Made by a program: the position numbers and the translations under genes. A stretch of 21,871 nt of DNA from Actinomycetes bacterium (GTDB taxonomy: Bacteria; Actinomycetota; Actinomycetes; Propionibacteriales; Propionibacteriaceae): the NCBI GenBank assembly GCA_023393755.1, contig JAEXCA010000048.1, positions 1 to 21,871 on the forward strand, given 5' to 3'. This document shows positions 14,794 to 20,734 of this stretch, piece by piece. The number at the start of each line of letters is the position of its first letter. The first letter of the stretch is position 1. The notes beneath the pieces are model-generated. The model worked only from the letters and a program-made list of their open reading frames with translations, was not told the origin of the DNA and searched no databases.

Positions 14794-15222
14794 TTAGGCG
14801 GCCGAGCCGAGGGCCCCAGCCAGGTAGGGAATGAGCCAGAGAGCCCACACGGCCAGGGAGAATCGGTGGAACGCCAAACGTTCGGACTCGCGGTTGCGAA
14901 TCAGCACCACCACGGCCCAGGCGAGGTGGACCGCCATCAGCGCCAGCGCCGCGGCACCGGTCCAGGCCATCAGGCCGTTGAGGATCCCGGCTGCGCCGGC
15001 GCGGTCGCGACTGGACTCCACGGCTATCAGCGTCATCAGGGCCGTCCCGGAGGCATCGAGCACCAGGCCGGCACCGAAGAGGGCGGCATGCCGCCACCGA
15101 AGCCGACCGACGCGACGCTCCGACCACACCCCGGTCGAGTAGAAGGCGAGGGCCGCGGTGATCAGGACAATGGCAGAGATAAGCACAACTCCATGGTCGG
15201 CAATCGCGAGAATCGCTTCCAC
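14794..15222 (-). CDS. HsmA/TIGR03987-like integral membrane protein
   Basis: This 142-residue protein has four hydrophobic helices (about 8-29, 46-66, 82-107 and 121-140). Family signatures are LAFYSTGVWSERRVGRLRWRH, then LVLDASGTALM, MAVHLAWAVVVL and FHRFSLAVWALWLIPYLAG. I recognise these as the TIGR03987 family, also called HsmA, reported as a haem-sensing membrane protein partner in some Gram-positive bacteria. The start is a GTG at 15222; no strong ribosome binding site is seen and no other in-frame start is close. It is the first gene of the operon with DUF2871, kinase and response regulator. A degraded paralogue lies at 11941-12230. Confidence 0.78.
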   Translation of the reverse strand: MEAILAIADHGVVLISAIVLITAALAFYSTGVWSERRVGRLRWRHAALFGAGLVLDASGTALMTLIAVESSRDRAGAAGILNGLMAWTGAAALALMAVHLAWAVVVLIRNRESERLAFHRFSLAVWALWLIPYLAGALGSAA

Positions 15223-15346
15223 CCAGGCGCATCCATCATTCGATGGACACTGGTTGGCGAGTCGCCCGTCGCCAGTCGCCGGGTGCCAAATTGGGCCTAC
15301 GGTCGGCTAGGCACTGGCCGGTGAGTCGGCTGGCTTTGACGCAGAG
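15223..15346. other. Region upstream of the HsmA-like operon
   Basis: This stretch should hold the promoter of the minus-strand operon, but no clear -35/-10 pair or operator palindrome could be identified by eye. Confidence 0.3.
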
Positions 15347-15553
15347 GTGGCCTCAGCACCCTGCACCGCATTCAGGCGGGCGAGCCTCACTGAGAACGAC
15401 GGAACCACCGTCCCGGTGGCGTGGCGCTCGATCAGCGGCGATGGCGAGACTTTGCCGCTCTATCCGAGCGCCGAGGCGCCCTGGATCATCAATCTCGCCA
15501 ACCCAGCCCACGACGGCCAAGACGCGCTGAATGCAGCCGTTGGAACATCCTGA
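15347..15553 (+). CDS. Unrecognised short open frame, possible gene remnant
   Basis: This 68-residue frame starts at a GTG and is open upstream to a TAG at 15308-15310. It reads SLTENDGTTVPVAWRSISG, then ETLPLYPSAEAPWIINLAN and ends DALNAAVGTS. The composition looks protein-like (balanced hydrophobic and acidic residues, unlike the Arg-rich translations of other frames here), but there is no ribosome binding site and I recognise no family. It may be the 3' end of a gene whose 5' part was lost, or chance. The rest of 15554-15681 shows no gene. Confidence 0.3.
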   Translation: MASAPCTAFRRASLTENDGTTVPVAWRSISGDGETLPLYPSAEAPWIINLANPAHDGQDALNAAVGTS

Positions 15554-15681
15554 ATTGCCGCGCCGCGGACGATAACCTGCGGCTGAGGAGCGCGGCGTCC
15601 TATTACGACCCCGTCCGTCCTACCTCCACGATCTGCGCCAACTTGACCAGATCGACGACCGGCGTAAGTCAGGACCGGTGC

Positions 15682-16353
15682 TTAGCCGTCGTAACTCCAG
15701 AGTTCGAGCGCCGATGCATCCCGCACGTCCATTTGGGCCACGCCCTTGTACAACCGGATCTTTCCGCTCCCACACACGGTGGTCCCGGGTTCAATCGGGT
15801 CGATGTAGGAGTCCCAGAGAACGAACGTGAAGCGGTCAGGAGACGGGTAATCCTCGCCGATGTTCACGAAGGTGCCATCTGCCGTCTCTCGTCCGCTCAT
15901 GAGGGGGCCGCACACGCGCTGAACAGTCCCCACGTGATCTGACGCCTCGTCCCACCCCAGACCGCCTTCGGGCCACTGCTGCCCCATGCCGGGCCGGTTG
16001 CCACGTGAGGTGCACGTGCCCTCCTGCTCCAAGAGGGTGACTGCCTCCTCCCGGTTCCCAAAGGTGCGGAGTTCATCGCAGGAGGAACCCGAGCCAGGTC
16101 CAGGAACTCTGTTTGAGATGTAGTCCACGGCGATGTCGTACTCATTCGAGCAGTTATCGGCCAGCGCCTGCATGACAGAATCCGCATCACCTTTGCCCGT
16201 TCGCTCGTAGCTGATGGCCGCGTCAAGCAGTTGGGAGCAGTTCGGACGCCCGTCGGAGGAGCGAGAATCCGCAGAACTGGCGCACCCCAAGGTCCCGTTG
16301 GCGAGTGCCAGCGTAATAAGCGAAGCGGCGAAGGTACGCAGACGAGCGTTCAT
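15682..16353 (-). CDS. Secreted lipoprotein with possible C-terminal OB fold
   Basis: This 223-residue protein has a lipoprotein signal, MNARLRTFAASLITLALANG then TLGC, with the lipid-bearing Cys24. The start at 16353 is chosen because it places this signal at the N-terminus; the frame is open to 16584. A Cys-containing helical region follows (C39, C68, C92, C114; for example CSQLLDAAISYERTG). The last 85 residues read GTVQRVCGPLMSGRETADG, then TFVNIGEDYPSPDRFTFVLW and VCGSGKIRLYKGVAQMDVRD. The strand pattern 'G-T-F-V-N-I-G ... P ... F ... G-x-I-x-x-Y-K-G' resembles the OB fold of nucleic-acid-binding exported proteins. That domain call is by eye only. Codon use is less GC-biased than in the pilus block. 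Confidence 0.65.
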   Translation of the reverse strand: MNARLRTFAASLITLALANGTLGCASSADSRSSDGRPNCSQLLDAAISYERTGKGDADSVMQALADNCSNEYDIAVDYISNRVPGPGSGSSCDELRTFGNREEAVTLLEQEGTCTSRGNRPGMGQQWPEGGLGWDEASDHVGTVQRVCGPLMSGRETADGTFVNIGEDYPSPDRFTFVLWDSYIDPIEPGTTVCGSGKIRLYKGVAQMDVRDASALELWSYDG

Positions 16354-16526
16354 AATGGCCGATTCTTTCACCCCGGCCGCTGTCACCACCTGCCGTCCGC
16401 TGACCGATCCCGCCGGCACCATCGCCGAGTCGAGGTCACCGAGAGGACACGTGCGCTCGTCTGTGCTGGGACGGAAGCCCTGCTGGGTGTCTGACGAACG
16501 CTCGCTCATGCCGCGTTGTGCGAAAG

Positions 16527-16549
16527 AGCCCTGGCCGCCCAACAGGGCT
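16527..16549 (-). terminator. Intrinsic-like terminator after the DUF4268 gene
   Basis: agccctg and cagggct form a 7-bp stem with a 9-base loop, 7 bases beyond the stop of the DUF4268 gene. Read on the minus strand the stem is followed by CTTTC, a short pyrimidine-rich tail. Confidence 0.5.
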
Positions 16550-16555
16550 TGCCAT

Positions 16556-17521
16556 CTACAGCACTCCGCTGGCTTCAGCTTCAATCCGGGCTCTTGTCTG
16601 GAGGACTGCGGGCCGGAACCGCTCCAGGGTGTCTAGGAGCCATCGCTTGGCCTGCGGCTGTTTGGCTAGGTCGGTTATGTCTCCGCCTTCGGGTCGTGCG
16701 GAGTAGATACGACATGCCTTGTAGCCGTCCATCCGGTCGTAGATCAAGGGCTGGCCGAACGCCCGGTCGAGGTCTTCGCGGTGAGCGAAGTATCGCTCGT
16801 ACTCGACAGTGTTGGCATCGGCATCTGGCGAGCCGAAGTAGAGCTCGACACGGGGCCCTGAACTCGGGAAGTTCAGTTGGTACAGGACCCCCGGCCTGCC
16901 TGCGGCCATGGACACCCACGACTGGTTGCTCGTGGTTCCTCGCGTCCAGTCAGGGTGCTTGGCTCGCAGTTCTGTCAACACGTCGGTCCAGAAAGCCGTG
17001 TAAAGCGAGTTCTTCTGCGTGGCTCCTTTCAACTGGTCGGCGTGGACCTGCTTTGCCCAGTCGTTCGGCTGGGCCACCAGCCGGAACAACGGTGCCGGAC
17101 GGCTGGAGTCGATCTGAACGGCGGACACCTCGACGCCGAAGAAGCGAGTGTCCTCGTCGGTGTGCTCGTTCAGCCAGTCCAGCGCCGCCCGGTGTTCGTC
17201 ACGGAAGCTCGGCGCACACCACACGATCGTCGACGGGTTGGTACCGCCGGCATAGGTGAGGATCTGGCCAAGGTGGGAATGGTCGGTCTGCTCAAGCTGG
17301 TTCTCCACGATTACGACCCCTTGGGTGCCCGGGGTCTGGCCGATCAGGTCCAGCCTGAACCCACCGACCTGGTGCTCGGCGTGCGTGAGCTCGAGTTCCA
17401 TGCCAAGCACGTCAGCCAGGACGTCGGCGTTGGCGAGCAGCCAGCTGGTGAAGTCCCGGTCCTCGTACTTCCACACATCCCGGACGGGAATCGAGCGAAG
17501 ACGACTGAGATCTGCGGTCAT
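16556..17521 (-). CDS. DUF4268 protein with nuclease-like N-terminal core
   Basis: This 321-residue protein starts at the ATG at 17521 (the frame is open to 17800 but the upstream part is Arg/Pro-rich and unlike protein). The N-terminal half has the endonuclease-like pattern EHQVGGFRLDLIGQ (Asp58), VVIVENQLEQTDHSHLGQ (Glu73, Gln75) and ILTYAGG. Asp-x14-Glu-x-Gln is a PD-(D/E)xK-like layout with Gln in the usual Lys place. The C-terminal half (about 185-320) contains FWTDVLTELRAKHPDW, VLYQLNFPSSGPRVELYFG and a C-terminal helical end, as in DUF4268 proteins. The function is unproven; members occur near restriction and defence genes. It is divergent from the HNH gene and followed by a terminator. 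Confidence 0.75.
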   Translation of the reverse strand: MTADLSRLRSIPVRDVWKYEDRDFTSWLLANADVLADVLGMELELTHAEHQVGGFRLDLIGQTPGTQGVVIVENQLEQTDHSHLGQILTYAGGTNPSTIVWCAPSFRDEHRAALDWLNEHTDEDTRFFGVEVSAVQIDSSRPAPLFRLVAQPNDWAKQVHADQLKGATQKNSLYTAFWTDVLTELRAKHPDWTRGTTSNQSWVSMAAGRPGVLYQLNFPSSGPRVELYFGSPDADANTVEYERYFAHREDLDRAFGQPLIYDRMDGYKACRIYSARPEGGDITDLAKQPQAKRWLLDTLERFRPAVLQTRARIEAEASGVL

Positions 17522-17878
17522 GTGGACATTGTGGCCAATCCGGGCGGCGGCTGCTCGCGCGGATCGGAGGCATGCCCCTTGCCCAGGCTCTGGCGCTCCA
17601 CGCGTGGTCGATTTGCCGTCCTGGTAAGGGCGCGAGATTAGACCTGATGGCAGCCCGTTCCTCGGGGCCTGCAGTCTGTGGTCCCGTGTGGGTGCGCAGA
17701 CGGAGCACCCAGGGGTGCAGGACTGAGCACTGCCCACTTCCGCATCTGCCGCGGGCAGTGCGTGGCCGACATGGCTCGGACGCTGCCGGCTTCGGAGCAC
17801 CCGAGCACGACCGTCCTGTCATGCCGCTTCGGGTGCGTCTCGGGGCTGTTTTGGGAGCGGTGCTTCTAGGCTGCTGGG
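17522..17878. other. Intergenic region between divergent DUF4268 and HNH genes
   Basis: These 357 bases carry no gene I can support. They should contain both divergent promoters. A 9-bp perfect inverted repeat (17727-17735 with 17753-17761) is the strongest structure in it, preceded by a smaller one (gcacc 17705-17709 with ggtgc 17714-17718). Confidence 0.5.
17727..17761. repeat. 9-bp inverted repeat in the divergent promoter region
   Basis: gcactgccc and gggcagtgc pair perfectly around a 17-base spacer. It may be an operator, a transcript hairpin or a terminator for read-through; no T run is present. Confidence 0.6.
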
Positions 17879-18244
17879 GTGGTCTTGAGCAGGAGTCGTG
17901 GCGGGCGCGCGGCCCGGCGCCGGAAGCGTCGGCTGAGCATGGTCGTGAACGATCTGACCGCCGAGCAGTGGGACGCCCTGCAGGCCGCCTGGGGTGGGTG
18001 CGCCTACTGCGGCGTGACCGGCGCCCCGCTCCAGCGAGACTGCATGTTGCCGGTCTCACGCGGTGGTCGCTACACCCTGGCCAATGTGGTGCCGGCGTGC
18101 GCGTCGTGCAACGCCAGTAAGTGGAACTCCGAACTCACGAGCTGGATGCGCCGCAAGCACTTCGATGAGGCCGGTTTTCTGCGACGCCAGACAGTGATCC
18201 CGAGGCAACTGGTGGACAGGTTCGCTCGCATCCCCGAAGGATGA
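17879..18244 (+). CDS. HNH-type endonuclease-like protein
   Basis: This 121-residue protein starts at a GTG (17879), which has no convincing ribosome binding site; an in-frame ATG at 17939 would remove only the Arg-rich N-terminus. It contains the zinc pair GCAYCG (C41, C44) and VVPACASCNASK (C74, C77), with the central segment QRDCMLPVSRGGRYTLANV between them. This is the HNH layout (beta-beta-alpha-metal), with Asn69 and Asn78 present. Where most HNH proteins have Asp-His before the loop, this one has Asp54-Cys55. The N-terminal 20 residues are strongly basic and could bind DNA. A hairpin follows the stop directly. Confidence 0.8.
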   Translation: MVLSRSRGGRAARRRKRRLSMVVNDLTAEQWDALQAAWGGCAYCGVTGAPLQRDCMLPVSRGGRYTLANVVPACASCNASKWNSELTSWMRRKHFDEAGFLRRQTVIPRQLVDRFARIPEG

Positions 18245-18270
18245 CCCACCCATGCCGCGCGTCGGGTGGG
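18245..18270 (+). terminator. Hairpin directly after the HNH gene
   Basis: cccaccc and gggtggg form a 7-bp stem with a 12-base loop, starting at the first base after the HNH stop codon. There is no T run, as is common for high-GC terminators. Confidence 0.5.
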
Positions 18271-18605
18271 CGGCCGTGCCGATGTCGGACGTGGCGCTCG
18301 GATGACGTGTCTGAATCGGCGCGCGGATAAGTAGCGCCAGACCCGTGCCCGTGGCAGCGCCGGCGGGGATCTATGCGGTCCTTCGGGGTGCTCTTGCCGG
18401 GAGGAGGAGAACTCCGCTCAAGACCAGGCTGCTGATTCCGACCGGAATCCGATGTCCGGCCACAGATCAGCTTCGAACAGGCCGACGGGGGAGCCCGGAC
18501 AGACACTGCAAGCCATAGCACCTGGTGACATTCGCATGGTCTCAACTGTCCGGAACGGGCCCCTTCGCTGGCTTAAGGGGGTGAGCCTGAGGAGGCGGTG
18601 GAGAG
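18245..18605. other. Gap between cargo and the conjugation operon
   Basis: These 361 bases carry no gene I can support on either strand. They end with a cccctt/aagggg hairpin (18560-18565 with 18575-18580) and a GGAGG (18591-18595) before the operon that starts at 18606. The promoter of that operon is expected here but no clear box pair is visible. Confidence 0.45.
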
Positions 18606-18803
18606 ATGGGTGTGGATCGCGACGTTGTCGCCCGGCTGTTCGACCAGGTCGCCAGTGAGCAGGACGTGATCGACCAGCTGGCTGCGAGTGCCCTGCGGTT
18701 GCAGGAGATTCAGCAGGCGAAGCGGGAGCTGGCGTCTTTGGATGCGGTGACGCGCAGGCGGGCGGTGGCCCGGCGGCACGCTGTGTTGGCGGTCGGGGTA
18801 TGA
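18606..18803 (+). CDS. Small helical protein at the head of the conjugation operon
   Basis: This 65-residue protein, MGVDRDVVARLFDQVASEQD then VIDQLAASALRLQEIQQAKREL and a basic tail RRRAVARRHAVLAVGV, looks fully alpha-helical with possible coiled-coil character, and has no membrane segment. I do not recognise a family. It is supported as a gene by GGAGG/GGTGGAG just upstream of the ATG and by the ATGA overlap with the next gene. A small accessory or regulatory protein of the transfer operon is inference only. Confidence 0.6.
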   Translation: MGVDRDVVARLFDQVASEQDVIDQLAASALRLQEIQQAKRELASLDAVTRRRAVARRHAVLAVGV

Positions 18804-19582
18804 ACGGCCTGGTCGCGGTCGACGAGCTCGCTCGCGCTTACCGGGCGGCGTCGCTCGGGGAGTTCCGCAGTGGCAGCCACCGGGTCGGTGGTTCCGCTGA
18901 TGTCAACGGGGTGTGGCGCCCGGGGGCTGGTGAGCAGGTCGTCGCGGTGGTCGGTTGCTCGGGGGGTGCGGGTGCTTCGACGGTCGCTTTGGGGCTTGCC
19001 TCGGCTGCTGGGGATGCTCGCGTCGTTGAGTGTTGCTCGGTGGCGGCGTCCGGGCTCGCCGGCGCCAGTTCGGCCGAACTCGGGGTGACACCGGACGGGT
19101 GGGTGCAGGGTTCCCGCGGGCCGGTTCTGGTGGAGCGTCGCGGCGAGCGGGTCGAGAGCCCGGCGCACTGCCTGACCCCGTCGGCGGCGACCCGGGCGCT
19201 CACGGTTCTGGACTGTGGTTGGGACGTGGATCTCCTGGTTGCTGGCGTCGGCTGGTTGGGTGCCACGGTCCGAGAGGCGCCGACTGTTGTGGTCGTGGCC
19301 CGCCCGACCTTGCCGGGTTTGCGGCGGCTCGAGGCCGCGGTCGGGCTGCTCGGCCAGGGTCGGGTCTGCGCGGTGGTGGTCGGTGTGGAGAAACGCTGGC
19401 CTCGTCCGCTTGAGCGGGCGCTGGGCCCGGCCGGTCGTGCGCTGCGCTCGGAGGGCCGGCTGATCGGCCTACCTCACCATCCGATCTTGGCTTTGGAAGG
19501 TCTGACTCCTGAGCCGCTTCCTGCCCCGATTCTCGCGGGTTGCTCGGCTGTGCTCACTGTGTTGGAAGGAAGTTCCCGATGA
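18800..19582 (+). CDS. P-loop-like protein of the transfer operon lacking the Walker lysine
   Basis: This 260-residue protein has a MinD/ParA-like core beginning at about residue 45: VVAVVGCSGGAGASTVALGLA, then a strand ALTVLDCGWDVDLLVAGVG, then PTVVVVARPTLPGLRRLEAAV and CAVVVGVEKRWPRPLERALG. The loop Gly-Cys-Ser-Gly-Gly-Ala-Gly-Ala-Ser-Thr has the glycines but Ala where the Walker A lysine should be. It resembles the 'DUF6668'-type proteins found near the start of actinobacterial conjugation clusters; that name is from memory and needs a search. Nucleotide binding without hydrolysis, or a structural role, is plausible. Both ends overlap neighbouring genes (ATGA). Confidence 0.65.
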   Translation: MNGLVAVDELARAYRAASLGEFRSGSHRVGGSADVNGVWRPGAGEQVVAVVGCSGGAGASTVALGLASAAGDARVVECCSVAASGLAGASSAELGVTPDGWVQGSRGPVLVERRGERVESPAHCLTPSAATRALTVLDCGWDVDLLVAGVGWLGATVREAPTVVVVARPTLPGLRRLEAAVGLLGQGRVCAVVVGVEKRWPRPLERALGPAGRALRSEGRLIGLPHHPILALEGLTPEPLPAPILAGCSAVLTVLEGSSR

Positions 19583-19902
19583 TCTCTCTCACTGTCGTCG
19601 CCTCGCAGTTGGTCGGGGCGCTCGTCCCGCTGATGGTTCCGCTCCAGGTTTGCCCGAAGGCGCCGCCGGGGGCCCAGAAGTACGCCGATGACGTGATGGG
19701 CTACGTGCTTTGGGGTGTGGGGATCGTGTTCTTCCTCGGCTTGGTGATCGCGATCGCGTCCCTGGTGGCCGGGCGGATCGTGAACATGCCGCACGCCACC
19801 AAGGTGGGCATCGTCGGCATTGTCATCGTGATCGTCGCCGCGATCGCCTACGTCGTCGCGCCGGGCATCGTCGATGGCATCCTCGGCAACGGCTGCATCT
19901 GA
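19579..19902 (+). CDS. Two-helix membrane protein, VirB2/TrbC-like pilin candidate
   Basis: This 107-residue protein has an N-terminal hydrophobic region (MISLTVVASQLVGALVPLMV), a short loop CPKAPPGAQKYADDVMGY and two long membrane helices (about 43-66 and 74-97), ending DGILGNGCI with a terminal-region cysteine. Small two-helix proteins in this position of actinobacterial type IV secretion clusters are thought to be VirB2/TrbC-like. The ATG at 19579 is supported by GGAAGGA 9 bases upstream and by the overlap with the preceding stop. Alternatively it is a small channel subunit. Sequence similarity to named pilins is not evident by eye. Confidence 0.62.
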   Translation: MISLTVVASQLVGALVPLMVPLQVCPKAPPGAQKYADDVMGYVLWGVGIVFFLGLVIAIASLVAGRIVNMPHATKVGIVGIVIVIVAAIAYVVAPGIVDGILGNGCI

Positions 19903-19909
19903 GACGCCC

Positions 19910-20734
19910 ATGTCACGCCGCAACCTGACCTCTCGAAGCGCCGAGCCGTGGAGCCGCCCCCGACTCCTGGCGATGCTCGGCAGCCTGGCCTTGGTCGTCG
20001 TTCTCATCCTGGTGGGGGGCGGCTTGGCGGTCTGGCACGCCGTCGTCAGCGATGGCCGGTCCCCGGGCGCCGTGACCGGCCAGCCGACGTCAGGCCCGAC
20101 GGACCCTCGTCTCGACCGGGATGGGCTTGCCGAGGCGGCGATGGCGTCGGTCGATCCGCAGGCGGCGTTCCATCCGAATCCGGCGACGACGCCGGGCGTC
20201 TCGATCGTGGTGCCCCAGCCGTCGGCGCTTGACGGGCCGGCAGGGGTCCCGACCGGGTTCCCGCATACGCACGAGGGAGCGGTCGGGCAGTGGGCCGCGA
20301 TCACTCAGACGGTGTTGGAGTCGATGAGCCTGCCTCGTACCCGGGAGATCCACGACGCGTGGGTTCGGCCTGGTGGTCCGGCGTTCGGGCGGTGGACGCT
20401 CACCCGCAACGTGATCTCGTTCCTCACTGCGGCCCGGCAGGGCGGGCAGGAGAAGGATCTCACCACGATCGTCGCGGCGACTCCGGCTGCCGGGTTGGTG
20501 AAGGGCAGCGACGGCCCGGACTGGGCGGTGGTCTGCGTGCTGTTGGACGTGCAGGCCTGGATCAAGACCGAATCCCGGATGGGGTACGGGCTGTGCTCCC
20601 GGATGGAGTGGACGGACGGGCGTTGGCGGGTCGCCGACGGCGCCGAACCGGCGCCGGCTCCGTCGGTGTGGCCGGGCTCGAACGCTGCCGTCGCCGCGGG
20701 TTGGCTGGCCTGGCGCGAGGGCGAGGTGCGCTGA
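19910..20734 (+). CDS. Single-anchor transfer protein of the conjugation operon
   Basis: This 274-residue protein has a short basic cytoplasmic start (MSRRNLTSRSAEPWSRPR), one membrane helix (about 20-44) and an extracytoplasmic domain. The exported part includes GPAGVPTGFPHTHEGAVGQW and AITQTVLESMSLPRTREIHD, then TIVAATPAAGLVKGS and WAVVCVLLDVQAWIKTESRM, ending with a W-R-V-A strand. The topology (short N-terminus, one helix, alpha/beta exported domain) fits VirB8/TcpC-type assembly factors, and 'GVPTGFPHT..GAV' recurs in hypothetical proteins of actinobacterial transfer loci as I remember them. Its stop shares one base with the next ATG (TGATG). Confidence 0.65.
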   Translation: MSRRNLTSRSAEPWSRPRLLAMLGSLALVVVLILVGGGLAVWHAVVSDGRSPGAVTGQPTSGPTDPRLDRDGLAEAAMASVDPQAAFHPNPATTPGVSIVVPQPSALDGPAGVPTGFPHTHEGAVGQWAAITQTVLESMSLPRTREIHDAWVRPGGPAFGRWTLTRNVISFLTAARQGGQEKDLTTIVAATPAAGLVKGSDGPDWAVVCVLLDVQAWIKTESRMGYGLCSRMEWTDGRWRVADGAEPAPAPSVWPGSNAAVAAGWLAWREGEVR

